NCBI RefSeq assembly: GCF_000285835.1
Contig: NZ_HE978602.1
Span: 324,399-388,398, forward strand
Direction of reading: 5' to 3'
DNA: 64,000 bases
Source: Brevibacterium senegalense
Lineage (GTDB): Bacteria > Actinomycetota > Actinomycetes > Actinomycetales > Brevibacteriaceae
The notes beneath the pieces are model-generated. The model saw only the letters and a list, made by a program, of their open reading frames with translations, searched no databases and was not told the DNA's origin. Positions 34,300 to 43,152 of this stretch are shown here, piece by piece. Numbering within the stretch: position 1 is the stretch's first letter; every line of letters starts with the position of its first letter. Both the position numbers and the translations under genes were made by a program.

Positions 34300-35612
34300 G
34301 CGGGGAGGCGACGGCCGCCCGGGATGGGGCGGCGGAGGCGAGCACGGCCTCGGGCGGGGTGCCGACGGCCGGGGCCACGGCCTCGGGAGGAACCGTCGCG
34401 GACCGGTCGCGGTTCGGGTTCACCGTGGGCACGCAGATGCCGGAGGGCGGGCGGACGGGCACAATCCGCACGCCGCACGGCGACATCGCGACCCCGGCCT
34501 TCATCCCCGTGGGGACGAAGGCGACGGTCAAGGCGGTCAAGCCGGAGGACGTGGACGCGCTGGGTGCTGACGCGGTCCTGGCGAACGCCTACCACCTGTT
34601 CCTGCAGCCGGGGGCGGACATCGTCGACGAGGCCGGCGGGCTGGGCGCGTTCATGAACTGGCCCGGCCCCACCTTCACGGACTCCGGCGGTTTCCAGGTC
34701 ATGAGCCTGGGTGTGGGGTCGAAGAAGGTGCTCTCGAACGAGTTCGCGGGGAAGGACCGCGCGGACCTGCAGACGGTCGCCCGCGAGGACCGGATGGCGA
34801 ACGTCGACGAGGACGGGGTCACCTTCCGCTCCCACCTCAACGGCGACATCCACCGGTTCACCCCGGAGGTGTCGATGCAGGTCCAGCACCAGCTGGGTGC
34901 GGACATCATCTTCGCGTTCGACGAGCTCACGATGCTCACGAACACGCGCCTCTACCAGGAGGAGTCCCTGGAGCGCACCCGGCGCTGGGCGGAGCGCTGT
35001 GTCGCAGAGCACGAGCGGCTGACGGTCGAGCGGTCGCACCGTCCCTATCAGGCGCTCTTCGGGGTGCTGCAGGGCGCGCAGTACGAGGATCTGCGCCGGA
35101 AGGCGGCCCGGGACCTGGGGGCGATGGACTTCGACGGGTTCGGGATCGGCGGTGCGCTGGAGAAGGAGAACCTGGGCACGATCGTGGGCTGGGTGTGCGA
35201 GGAGCTGCCGGTCGACAAGCCGCGCCACCTGCTGGGCATCAGCGAGCCGGATGATCTGTTCGCAGCGATCAAGAGGGGTGCGGACACGTTCGACTGCGTG
35301 TCGCCGTCGCGGGTGGCGCGCAACGCGGCCGTGTATTCGCGCGATGGTCGGTACAACATCTCCGGCGCCCGCTACAAGCGGGACTGGCAGCCCATCGATC
35401 CCGAATGCGGCTGCTACACGTGCGCCCACTACTCGCGCGCATATCTGCACCACCTGTGGAAGGCGAAGGAGATGCTGTTCTCCACGCTCGCGACGATCCA
35501 CAACGAGCACTTCATCGTGCAGCTCGTCGCGGACATCCGGCGCGCGATCGACGAGGGCCGGTACGAGGAGCTCGAGGCCGAGGTCATGGGCCGGTACTAC
35601 GCGAAGAGGTGA
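34296..35612 (+). CDS. tgt: tRNA-guanine transglycosylase
   Basis: Exchanges G34 for a queuine precursor in GUN-decoding tRNAs, 438 aa. Nucleophilic and base-recognition motifs are TFTDSGGFQVMSLG, FAFDEL and DCVSPSRVARN. The zinc site is Cys371, Cys373, Cys376 and His402. The start overlaps the oxidase stop (ATGA) and adds a 40-residue Ala/Gly-rich tail not seen in typical Tgt, so a later start is possible. No queuosine synthesis gene is nearby, but a YhhQ-type precursor transporter lies at 37891. Confidence 0.95.
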   Translation: MSGEATAARDGAAEASTASGGVPTAGATASGGTVADRSRFGFTVGTQMPEGGRTGTIRTPHGDIATPAFIPVGTKATVKAVKPEDVDALGADAVLANAYHLFLQPGADIVDEAGGLGAFMNWPGPTFTDSGGFQVMSLGVGSKKVLSNEFAGKDRADLQTVAREDRMANVDEDGVTFRSHLNGDIHRFTPEVSMQVQHQLGADIIFAFDELTMLTNTRLYQEESLERTRRWAERCVAEHERLTVERSHRPYQALFGVLQGAQYEDLRRKAARDLGAMDFDGFGIGGALEKENLGTIVGWVCEELPVDKPRHLLGISEPDDLFAAIKRGADTFDCVSPSRVARNAAVYSRDGRYNISGARYKRDWQPIDPECGCYTCAHYSRAYLHHLWKAKEMLFSTLATIHNEHFIVQLVADIRRAIDEGRYEELEAEVMGRYYAKR

Positions 35613-35712
35613 GGGCGAGTCGATTCGTGACATCGCACGGGTGAACCTGCGGGGATCCCACTAGCGTCGGTCCTGACAGACATCAGAGTCGATCACCTCG
35701 AGGACGTGCACC

Positions 35713-36528
35713 ATGTCGATCTCCCCGCAGAGCTCCACCACCTCCGCCACAGCCGGGGCCTCCAGCAGTTCCGCTGTCACCACCGAGACCATCATCGAGG
35801 CACGCGATGCGGCGTTCGCTGCACTTGCCGGCGGTTTCGACCTGGTCGACCTGTCCGAGACCCTGGGCCCGGACTCCGTCATCTGGCCCGGCGCCCCGGC
35901 GCTGCAGGTGACAGAGGCCGTGCAGCACGACACGGACGGATACCACGCCCGCATCGTGTCGACGTTCGAGCACGCGGGGACCCACTTCGACGCGCCGGAG
36001 CACTTCGTGCCCGGCGGCGAGTCCGCGGCGGACATCAGCATCGACCGGCTGGTGCTGCCCGTCTCCGTCCTCGATATCCGTGAGAAGGCTGCGGCCGATG
36101 CCAACGCCGTCGTCGAGCCTGCGGACATCGAGGCGTTCGAGACCGCACACGGTCCGATCCGGCGGGGCACCGCGGTCCTCATCGATTCGGGCTGGGCCGC
36201 TCGCAATGCGGACGTCCTCGCCTACACCGGGTCGGAGACGACGGACAACCTCAAGTTCCCCGGCTTCGGCGTGCCCGCGGCGCAGCTCCTCGTGGAGCGC
36301 GGCGTGGTGGGCCTGGGCGTCGACACGCTGGGGATCGACCCGGGCTCCGAGCCGCTCTTCCCCGTCCACCGCGAGGTCACGCACCCGGCCGGGCTGTGGC
36401 ACCTGGAGAACCTGGTGAACGTCGACCAGCTCCCGGCTCAGGGTGCCGTCCTCGCGGTGGGTGTGCCCCGGATCGCCGGTGGCACAGGTTTCCCCACGCG
36501 CGTGTTCGCATTCATCCCGCGGACGTGA
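35713..36528 (+). CDS. Cyclase-family protein (kynurenine formamidase-like)
   Basis: 271-aa metal-dependent hydrolase of the cyclase/formamidase family. The metal motif is EHAGTHFDAPEHF, followed by DSGWA and PGFGVPAAQLLVERGVVGLGVDT. The first 40 residues are a Ser/Thr-rich tail before the fold starts at DLVDLSETL. Natural substrates of relatives include N-formylkynurenine; none of the other tryptophan genes is here. GAGGA lies before the ATG. It precedes the AhpD-like gene but a separate -10 box lies between them. Confidence 0.85.
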   Translation: MSISPQSSTTSATAGASSSSAVTTETIIEARDAAFAALAGGFDLVDLSETLGPDSVIWPGAPALQVTEAVQHDTDGYHARIVSTFEHAGTHFDAPEHFVPGGESAADISIDRLVLPVSVLDIREKAAADANAVVEPADIEAFETAHGPIRRGTAVLIDSGWAARNADVLAYTGSETTDNLKFPGFGVPAAQLLVERGVVGLGVDTLGIDPGSEPLFPVHREVTHPAGLWHLENLVNVDQLPAQGAVLAVGVPRIAGGTGFPTRVFAFIPRT

Positions 36529-36579
36529 CCCGGCCCGCGGACCACGATTCGACTGGCGAACGTCACGGGAACGTGAGCC

Positions 36580-36585
36580 TAGACT
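36580..36585 (+). promoter_or_regulatory. -10 box of the AhpD-like gene
   Basis: TAGACT, about 38 nt before ATG 36624, with GAAGGAG near the start codon. Confidence 0.5.
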
Positions 36586-36623
36586 CGGCGCTGACACGAC
36601 GTCACAGCCCGAAGGAGCGCACC

Positions 36624-37031
36624 ATGGAGCAGTTCAGCCCGATCCTCCCCGTCCTCGCGGATGAGGACCTCGACCCACGCGCAGCAGCCGTGTTCGAGGA
36701 CATCCGCGCCACGCGGCAGACAGACTTCATCAACAACTTCTGGCGGGTGCTCGCCCATGACCCGGCGAACCTCGAGAGGACCTGGGGCGAGCTGAAGGAC
36801 CTCATGGGGGAGGGGACCTCGCTGGACCCCTTGGTGAAGGAACTCATCTACGTCGCGGTCTCCACCGTCAACAACTGCACCTACTGCGTCCGGTCGCACA
36901 CCGCAGCCGCACGCTCGAAGGGCGCCAGCGATGCGCAGCTGGCGGAGATGCAGGCGATCGTCGCCGCCGCGAACAAGACCAACCGTCTGGCGATCGGCCT
37001 GCAGGTCCCGGTCGACGACGCATTCAGCTGA
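36624..37031 (+). CDS. Carboxymuconolactone decarboxylase/AhpD-like protein
   Basis: 135-aa helical protein with the AhpD-type redox motif in NCTYCVRSHTA (CxxC with nearby His) and the family's LVKELIYVAVS helix. Such proteins are peroxidase partners or decarboxylases; the CxxC favours a thiol-redox role. GAAGGAG lies 8 nt before ATG 36624. It may follow the cyclase functionally but has its own promoter. Confidence 0.87.
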   Translation: MEQFSPILPVLADEDLDPRAAAVFEDIRATRQTDFINNFWRVLAHDPANLERTWGELKDLMGEGTSLDPLVKELIYVAVSTVNNCTYCVRSHTAAARSKGASDAQLAEMQAIVAAANKTNRLAIGLQVPVDDAFS

Positions 37032-37046
37032 CAGCCGACGTTCGTT

Positions 37047-37083
37047 CACGGGGGAGACTCCACGGCGCACGGGGGAGACTCCA
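37047..37083. repeat. Duplicated 16-mer upstream of the amphi-Trp gene
   Basis: CACGGGGGAGACTCCA occurs at 37047-37062 and again, identical, at 37068-37083, 21 nt apart (two helical turns). It lies between the AhpD-like stop and the next promoter. Confidence 0.6.
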
Positions 37084-37129
37084 TGTTCCGGGGATGCGCC
37101 GAACCCTGCGCGCAGCGGTCTTGTTTTGG

Positions 37130-37135
37130 TAGAAA
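37130..37135 (+). promoter_or_regulatory. -10 box for leaderless amphi-Trp transcript
   Basis: TAGAAA ends 6 nt before ATG 37142; no ribosome site is present. Confidence 0.5.
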
Positions 37136-37141
37136 TGGACC

Positions 37142-37369
37142 ATGAGCGACGAACTCTTCGAGCACGAGACGGAAACGACGATCACCCGTGAGCAGGCGGC
37201 GGCGAAGCTGCGCGCACTGGCGGACGCGCTGGAGAAGCAGAACAGCATCCGCGTCGTCCAGAGCGGCCACGACGTGACGGTCCGCGTGGGCGACACGGTC
37301 GACTACGAGCTGGAGGTCGAGGTCGAGCCGGGCGGGAAGTCCGAGATCGAGGTGACCCTGTCATGGTGA
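37142..37369 (+). CDS. Amphi-Trp domain protein
   Basis: 75-aa single-domain protein of the amphi-Trp type: an N-terminal helix (REQAAAKLRALADALEKQ), alternating strands (IRVVQSGHDVTVRVGDTV, YELEVEVEP) and a terminal Trp in EVTLSW. Function of the family is unknown. The start is probably leaderless. A cupin gene follows 31 nt later. Confidence 0.8.
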   Translation: MSDELFEHETETTITREQAAAKLRALADALEKQNSIRVVQSGHDVTVRVGDTVDYELEVEVEPGGKSEIEVTLSW

Positions 37370-37400
37370 CGCGTGACGACCACCGGGGCGGTGCGCTGCG

Positions 37401-37787
37401 GTGAACGACGGGGAGCGTCGGGAGGGCGTGGGCGTCGCCGGCGTCCTGCGGCCGGTCGACGTGCTGGCACTCGCGGCCGCCCCGCAGCCGGACCACCCGC
37501 GCGGTCGGCCGTCCGTCACGCGCCTCCTCCAGGAGGACGGTGCGAACCTCGTGACCTTCACGTTCGCCCCCGGTCAGTCGTTCCCGGATCATTCGGTGGC
37601 ACATCCCATCACGGTCCAGTGCCTGTCCGGCGACCTCACCTTCGGCATCGGCGAGGAGACCGTCCGCCTGACCCCCGGCGTCGTCGTCCACTGCAAGGAG
37701 CGCGTCCTCCACTGGGTCGAGTGCCCCGACACCGCACCCGGGTCGAACGTCCTCCTCGTCACGATGCTCACCGGCGAACGCGTGTGA
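37401..37787 (+). CDS. Cupin-domain protein
   Basis: 128-aa single-domain cupin. The cupin 1 motif is degenerate (PGQSFPDHSVAHPITVQCLSG) with two His, and cupin 2 is TPGVVVHCKERVLHWVEC. It could bind a metal; substrate unknown. The GTG at 37401 is the best start but no ribosome site is clear, and later GTGs are possible. It probably forms a transcript with the amphi-Trp gene. Confidence 0.75.
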   Translation: MNDGERREGVGVAGVLRPVDVLALAAAPQPDHPRGRPSVTRLLQEDGANLVTFTFAPGQSFPDHSVAHPITVQCLSGDLTFGIGEETVRLTPGVVVHCKERVLHWVECPDTAPGSNVLLVTMLTGERV

Positions 37788-37890
37788 GCCGACGATGCAC
37801 TATGTCCTGAGACAGCACACAGGGCTATAACACTGCAGTTTGCGATTCCTGTTGCTGGTGGAGGGGTGGGGCGGAGAGGCGCCCCGTCTC

Positions 37891-38604
37891 TCAGACCTTT
37901 GCGTCCGTCTCAGCGCCTCCCGGGGCGTAGGTCGTCTCGCGCGCCTTGATCCAGCCGATGACCCGGTAGGTGATCGGCATGAGCACGATCTCGACCGCGA
38001 CCTTGTAGACGAAGCCCACGATGATGTAGTTGACGAAGTCCCAGCCGGGAATGACGCCGGCGAAGGCGACGATGCAGAAGATGAGGGTGTCCGCGAACTC
38101 GCCCACGCCCGTCGAGGTGAGCAACCGCACCCACAGGTGCTTCTCGCCCATCTTCTCCTTGACCTTCACGAGCACGTACGCGTTGAGCAGCTGCCCCACG
38201 AGGTACCCGGCCAGCGAGGCCGCGACGATGCGCGGGTAGAAGCCCAGGACCGCCTCGAACGCGGACTGGTTCTCGTACCCCGGACCCGCGGGTGCCACCT
38301 GGACGAGGAAGAACACGAGCACCGCCAGCGCCTGCATCGCGAAGCCCATGAGGACCGCGCGGCGGGCGGCGCGGAAGCCGTACACCTCGCTGATGACGTC
38401 GCCCAGGATGTAGGCCAGCGGGAACAGGAACGCGCCGCCGTCGGCCACGAACGGACCGATCTCGATGACCTTCGTGGCAGAGATGTTCGAGATGAGGAAG
38501 ACGCAGCACAGCAGCGCCAGGACGTATGCGTAGAAGCGACCCCGCGTACTCGCGAAAGCAGCGGGGCCCCCAGACCGGGCTCCGGGGTCAGTGGGGTTCG
38601 ACAT
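37891..38604 (-). CDS. yhhQ: Queuosine precursor transporter (YhhQ family)
   Basis: Six-helix membrane protein, 237 aa, importing queuosine precursors (preQ0/preQ1 in E. coli). Family signature stretches are ISNISATKVIEIGPF, ADGGAFLFPLAYILGDVISEVYGF and the GEFADTLIFCIVAF helix. It starts 17 nt inside the upstream peptidase gene (stop 38588), so the two are coupled. With tgt at 34296 it supports precursor salvage rather than synthesis. Confidence 0.92.
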   Translation of the reverse strand: MSNPTDPGARSGGPAAFASTRGRFYAYVLALLCCVFLISNISATKVIEIGPFVADGGAFLFPLAYILGDVISEVYGFRAARRAVLMGFAMQALAVLVFFLVQVAPAGPGYENQSAFEAVLGFYPRIVAASLAGYLVGQLLNAYVLVKVKEKMGEKHLWVRLLTSTGVGEFADTLIFCIVAFAGVIPGWDFVNYIIVGFVYKVAVEIVLMPITYRVIGWIKARETTYAPGGAETDAKV

Positions 38605-41281
38605 CGATCTCCTGTCCGCCCGTCAGATCGACGAGCTGTGTGTATGTGAGCGGCACCATCGCCTCGACGGTGCCGCCGCCGGCCCACAGCTGCGTGTGCA
38701 GCCGCAGGTCCCGGTCGATGAAGGTGCGCAGCGGTGCCGGATGACCGGCGGGTGCGACCCCGCCCACGGGCTGACCGGTCGCGGCCAGCACCTCTTCCGG
38801 CGTCGCCCGCTTGAGCCGCCGCGCCCCGATCACGGCCGCCGTGTGCTCCGTGTCCACCCGGTGCGCGCCGGACGTCATGATAAGGACCGGCTCCTGCCGC
38901 ACCTGCGGTGCGTCTGCGGATTCGGACCCCTCCGCCGAGGCCTCGGTCGCCTCGCCGTGGCCGCCGGCCTGACCGATGCCGTGGCTGTGTCCGGGACCGT
39001 CCGCGGTGCGCGGGGCAGCGGGGGTCTCCCCGGCCTCGGCGGCGGGCTCTTCGAACTCCGCCGTGAAGACGAGCGAGTTCGCGATGGCCCCCACCTCGAC
39101 GCCGTGGTGCGCGGCGGCGGCCGCGGCCGTGGGCAGCGGCTCCGGGTGGACGATCACCCGGGAGTCGATGCCCGCGGCCCGCAGCGCGCGCTCCAGCCGG
39201 GCGTGGGCGGGATGCGCGGGTCCGGCGGGACGCGTGGGGGCCAGGCCGCGGCGGCGCAGCAGCGGCTCGACCTCGACGTCCGCGCCCAGGAACTCGCGCA
39301 GAGCGGTGAGCGGGTCGACGGAGTATCCCGGCGCCAGCACCTGCTTGCGGTAGCGGGCGCCCAGCTCCGGATCCAGCCCGCCGTGGTCCTCGAACAGCTC
39401 CGTCACCGCGGCCGCGTACTGCTCCGACCACAGGTACGAGTAGTAGCCGGAGGCGTACCCGCCCGAGAACGTGTGCGCGAAGTAGGTGGACCGGTAGCGG
39501 GGCGGGACGACCAGGTCGAAGCCGGCGGCAGACAGCACCTCGGCCTCGAAGAGGAGGACGTCCTCGATCTCCTCGCCGTCCTCCAGCGCGTGCCAGCCCA
39601 GGTCCAGCATCGCCGCGGCCAGGTACTCGAGCGTCTCGAAGCCCTGACCGAAGCCCTGGGCGTCCCGCAGCGTCTCGATGACCTCCGGGTCCAGGGCCTC
39701 GTCCGTCTCCCAGTGGCGCGCGTAGCCGGGCACCACCTGCGGGTGCAGCGCCCACATCTCGAACTGCTGCGAGGGGAACTCGACGTAGTCGCGGGGGACG
39801 GACGTGCCCGCGTGCGAGGGGTGCACGGAGTCCGCGAAGAGGCCGTGGAGGACATGGCCGAACTCGTGGAACAGCGTGATCGTCTCGTCGACGCTCAGCA
39901 GCGCGGGGCGGCCTGCGGCGGGCTTGGGCACGTTGAGCGTGAGCGTCGTGATGGGATGCAGTCCGGTCAGGCGCGAGCCGGTCACCAGCTCGTCCATCCA
40001 CGCGCCGCCGGACTTGCCGGTGCGGGCGTACGGGTCGATGAGGACCAGGCCCAGGGGGCGGCCGCGGTCCTGCACCTCGTACACGCGCACGTCTTCGTGC
40101 CAGCCGGACAGGTCGTCGCGGACGGCGAAGGCGAGTCCGTAGAGGGCCGAGGTCGTTGCGAAGACGCCGTCGGTCAGCACCTGCTCGAACTCGAAGTGGG
40201 CGGCGACGTGCGCGCTGTCCAGCTCGAACGCCTCCGTGCGGTAGCGCTCCCACAGGTGCAGGACGTCCGCGCGCTCCAGCGGCTGCTCCTCATCGAGGTC
40301 GAAGTAGGCGCGGACCCTGCGGGCCTCGCGCGCAAACTGCGTGAGCGCCGGGTCGATGAGCGAGCGCAGGAGGCCGCCGGCGGACTCGACGTCCGGGGCG
40401 ACCTGATCGTCGATCGAGTACTGCGCGAACGTCTGGAAGCCCAGCACCGCCGCGAGAGCGGCGCGCAGGGCCGTGAGGTCCGTGATGAGCTCGCGGGTGT
40501 CGCCGGGACCGCCGGAGCTGCCGCGGCCCATCGACAGGGCGAGCAGCTGTCTGCGTGTCTGCGGATCGGTCAGGCGGGTGAGTGCGTCCTGCTGCGTCGT
40601 GTTGGTGAGCGGCAGGCGCAGACCCTCGACGCCGTGCTCCTGCGCATCCGCGCGGGCTGCCGCGAGCGCGTCCTCGTCCAGACCGGCCAGCGCGTCTTCG
40701 TCCGGGACGACCAGGGCGCGGGCGGAGGCCTCCCGCAGGAGCAGCTGTCCGAACTCCGTCTCGATCCGATCGATCTCCGTCGCGATCGCGGACACGCGCC
40801 GGCGGTCCTCGTCCTGCAAGCGCACGCCCGCGCGGACGAAGTCCTGCAGCAGGAGGTCGTGCAGCCGGCGGTCCTCGGGGATCAGGTCGTTCGTGGGCAC
40901 GGACTGGAGGAGCTCGTAGAGGTCCTGGTCCAGCTCGATGCCCAGGCGCAGGGAGGTGAGCTGGGCCCACACACTCGCGGCGGCCTCGGCGACGGCGTCC
41001 GTCTGCACGTTCGACTCGAGGACGCGCACCAGCGCGGACAGGGAGTCCGCTGGCTGGAGAGCGCGCTCCAGCGCGAGCGTGACGGTGTGGAACGCAGGGT
41101 CCTCCGCGGACGACAGGATGTCCGCGACCCCGTCCTGCGCGCGGCGGACCGCCAGGCCGGCGGCCTCGATGAGGTGGTCGGGGGTGATCGCCTGGAAATC
41201 CGGCAGGGTGAGGTCCGGTGGGCCTTCCACGAACTCCCACGCCGGGTTCGGCGCGGACGGGACGTGCGGGGGCTGGATCAC
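38588..41281 (-). CDS. Fusion: M3 family oligopeptidase plus YbaK/ProX-type aminoacyl-tRNA deacylase domain
   Basis: One 897-aa reading frame. Residues 1-680 are a complete M3 peptidase; the zinc motif HEFGH is at 472-476 in TLFHEFGHVLHGLFADS, with FPSQQFEMW and FAHTFSGGYASGYYSYLWSEQ downstream. Residues about 690-897 match YbaK-type editing domains (RVIVHPEPLPT, GAIANSLVF, RRLKRATPEEV, TGQPVGGVAPAGH, FIDRDL, LWAGGG). A His/Gly- and Ala/Glu-rich insert lies inside the second domain at about 740-800. A cytosolic peptide-degrading enzyme with tRNA-editing capacity is implied but unproven. The upstream boundary is divergent from an MFS gene. Confidence 0.88.
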   Translation of the reverse strand: MIQPPHVPSAPNPAWEFVEGPPDLTLPDFQAITPDHLIEAAGLAVRRAQDGVADILSSAEDPAFHTVTLALERALQPADSLSALVRVLESNVQTDAVAEAAASVWAQLTSLRLGIELDQDLYELLQSVPTNDLIPEDRRLHDLLLQDFVRAGVRLQDEDRRRVSAIATEIDRIETEFGQLLLREASARALVVPDEDALAGLDEDALAAARADAQEHGVEGLRLPLTNTTQQDALTRLTDPQTRRQLLALSMGRGSSGGPGDTRELITDLTALRAALAAVLGFQTFAQYSIDDQVAPDVESAGGLLRSLIDPALTQFAREARRVRAYFDLDEEQPLERADVLHLWERYRTEAFELDSAHVAAHFEFEQVLTDGVFATTSALYGLAFAVRDDLSGWHEDVRVYEVQDRGRPLGLVLIDPYARTGKSGGAWMDELVTGSRLTGLHPITTLTLNVPKPAAGRPALLSVDETITLFHEFGHVLHGLFADSVHPSHAGTSVPRDYVEFPSQQFEMWALHPQVVPGYARHWETDEALDPEVIETLRDAQGFGQGFETLEYLAAAMLDLGWHALEDGEEIEDVLLFEAEVLSAAGFDLVVPPRYRSTYFAHTFSGGYASGYYSYLWSEQYAAAVTELFEDHGGLDPELGARYRKQVLAPGYSVDPLTALREFLGADVEVEPLLRRRGLAPTRPAGPAHPAHARLERALRAAGIDSRVIVHPEPLPTAAAAAAHHGVEVGAIANSLVFTAEFEEPAAEAGETPAAPRTADGPGHSHGIGQAGGHGEATEASAEGSESADAPQVRQEPVLIMTSGAHRVDTEHTAAVIGARRLKRATPEEVLAATGQPVGGVAPAGHPAPLRTFIDRDLRLHTQLWAGGGTVEAMVPLTYTQLVDLTGGQEIDVEPH

Positions 41282-41345
41282 GGGATCTCCTGTGCTGGGG
41301 GACGCGGAGCCCAGGGGCCGCCGTCCGGGGTGGGGACGGGCGGTC

Positions 41346-41351
41346 TAGGCT
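41346..41351 (+). promoter_or_regulatory. -10 box for leaderless MFS transcript
   Basis: TAGGCT ends exactly 6 nt before GTG 41358. Confidence 0.6.
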
Positions 41352-41357
41352 TGGCGC

Positions 41358-42602
41358 GTGAGTGAGTTCGAAGGCTACCTGCGCGGTGATCCGCGTGCCA
41401 GACGCATCGAGGTCGGTCTTCTCATGGCAGGCCTGGCGACCTTCACTCTCCTCTACGCCACACAGGCGATTCTGCCGTACTTCACACGCGACTACGGAAT
41501 CTCCCCCTCCGAGGCCGCCCTGTCCGTGTCCGCGGCCACAGCCGGACTGGGCGTGGGCCTGGTCGTCGCGGTGCCCGTGTCGGAGCGGATCGGCCGGGTC
41601 CGGCTCATCCGGTGGTCGCTGCTCATCGCGTCCGTGCTGGCGCTCGTCGTCGCGCTCCTGCCGTCGTGGCCGCTGTTCCTGGCGGCGCGCTTCATCATGG
41701 GCTTCGTGCTGGCGGGGTTGCCCGCGACGGCCGCGGTCTACCTCAAGGAGGAGATCCACCGCAGCTACGTGACGGCGGCGACGGGCATCTACATCTTCGG
41801 CACGACCCTGGGCGGTCTGGCCGGTCGCGTGGTCTCCGCCCTCACGATCGAGGTGGCGCACCGGTGGGGGTACAGCGGCACCGGGGTGCTGAGCGTGTCC
41901 CACCTGGCGCTGCTGGTCACGGCGGTGCTGGCGGTGGGCTGCGCGATCGGGTGCTGGCTGCTGCTCCCGGAGTCGCGCGGCTTCGTCCCGCACTTCGACA
42001 CCCCCGTCGAGCTGCTGCGGAAGTTCGGCCGTGCCTTCACCGACCCGGTCCTCGTGGGTCTCTACGTGATCGGCGGGCTGGGGATGGGCACGTTCGTGGG
42101 CGCCTTCAACTCGCTGGCCTTCAGGCTGGAGCAGGCGCCCTACCTGCTGTCCGTGGGCGCGATGGGCCTCATCTACTTCGTCTACCCGGTCGCCGGAGTG
42201 GGATCGGTCGTCGCGGGCCGGCTGGGGAGCCGGTACAGTCTGCGCGCCGTCATGCCGTACGGTCCGCTCGTCGCGATCGTGGGGATCCTCCTCATGTCGC
42301 TCACCCACCTCGCCTGGGTGGTGCTGGGGATCGCGATCCTGTCCGTGGGCTTCTTCATCGCGCACTCGCTGGCGTCCGCGTGGGTGGCGCAGCGGGCCAG
42401 CGCGTCCGTGGGGGTGCCCGCGCAGGCGATGTCGATGTACATGCTCGTCTACTACGCGGGCTCGTCGATCAACGGCAATCTGGCGCCGCTGGCCTGGGAG
42501 CTGCGCGGCTGGGGCGGCGTCACGCTGCTGAGCCTCGTCTTCATGGCGATCGCGTTCGTCATCGCCGTCGCGCTCGCCCGCACCCGTCCCGTCGTGACGT
42601 GA
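41358..42602 (+). CDS. MFS transporter (YnfM-like)
   Basis: 414-aa twelve-helix transporter, with ATQAILPYFTRDYGISPSEA at helix 1 and VPVSERIGRVRLIR as the loop 2-3 motif. It resembles inner-membrane exporters of the YnfM group; substrate unknown. GTG 41358 lies 6 nt after TAGGCT and lacks a ribosome site. It is divergent from the M3-YbaK fusion with a 76-nt gap. Confidence 0.85.
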   Translation: MSEFEGYLRGDPRARRIEVGLLMAGLATFTLLYATQAILPYFTRDYGISPSEAALSVSAATAGLGVGLVVAVPVSERIGRVRLIRWSLLIASVLALVVALLPSWPLFLAARFIMGFVLAGLPATAAVYLKEEIHRSYVTAATGIYIFGTTLGGLAGRVVSALTIEVAHRWGYSGTGVLSVSHLALLVTAVLAVGCAIGCWLLLPESRGFVPHFDTPVELLRKFGRAFTDPVLVGLYVIGGLGMGTFVGAFNSLAFRLEQAPYLLSVGAMGLIYFVYPVAGVGSVVAGRLGSRYSLRAVMPYGPLVAIVGILLMSLTHLAWVVLGIAILSVGFFIAHSLASAWVAQRASASVGVPAQAMSMYMLVYYAGSSINGNLAPLAWELRGWGGVTLLSLVFMAIAFVIAVALARTRPVVT

Positions 42603-42739
42603 GGAGCGTGCGCTGAGCCGCGGCGTCGTGCGTGGTGCGCTGACGTGAGCGTCGTGCGCCGTGCGCCGAGCGTCCGGCCGTGCGACGATTCCAGTGGCAC
42701 GCGCACACCGCACGACCACGACGCACCGGAGGCAGGGCC

Positions 42740-43147
42740 ATGAGGATCGAGATCACGAGCATCTTCGTCGACGACCAGGACAGGGCACGCAAGTTCTACA
42801 CCGATGTCCTGGGCTTCCAGGTGCGACACGATGTGCCGTTCGGGAATGGGGCGTCCTGGCTCACGGTCGTCTCACCGGAGTGGCCGGACGGCCCGGAACT
42901 GCTGCTGGAGCCCAGCGACCACCCCGCCGTGGGTCCCTACCGCCGGGCGCTCGTGGCGGACGGGATCCCGCTGGCGCAGCTGGCCGTCGACGACGTCCAT
43001 GCGGAGATCGAGCGCCTGCGCGACCGCGGGGTCACGATCGTGCAGGAGCCCATGGACATCGGCATGGCGATCGTCGCGGTGTTCGACGACACGTGCGGCA
43101 ATATCATCCAGCTGCTGGAGGCGAAGACGGATCAGGGCGAGGCCTGA
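42740..43147 (+). CDS. VOC-family (glyoxalase/bleomycin-resistance fold) protein
   Basis: 135 aa with paired beta-alpha-beta-beta-beta modules: EITSIFVDDQDRARKFYTDVLGF, WLTVVSPEW, PELLLEPSDHPAVGPY and DTCGNIIQLLE. Metal-ligand positions are only partly conserved, so a binding protein or dioxygenase-like enzyme are both possible. GGAGG lies before ATG 42740; the 20-codon extension from 42680 is rejected. A DUF3592 gene follows 5 nt later. Confidence 0.85.
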   Translation: MRIEITSIFVDDQDRARKFYTDVLGFQVRHDVPFGNGASWLTVVSPEWPDGPELLLEPSDHPAVGPYRRALVADGIPLAQLAVDDVHAEIERLRDRGVTIVQEPMDIGMAIVAVFDDTCGNIIQLLEAKTDQGEA

Positions 43148-43152
43148 CCGGA

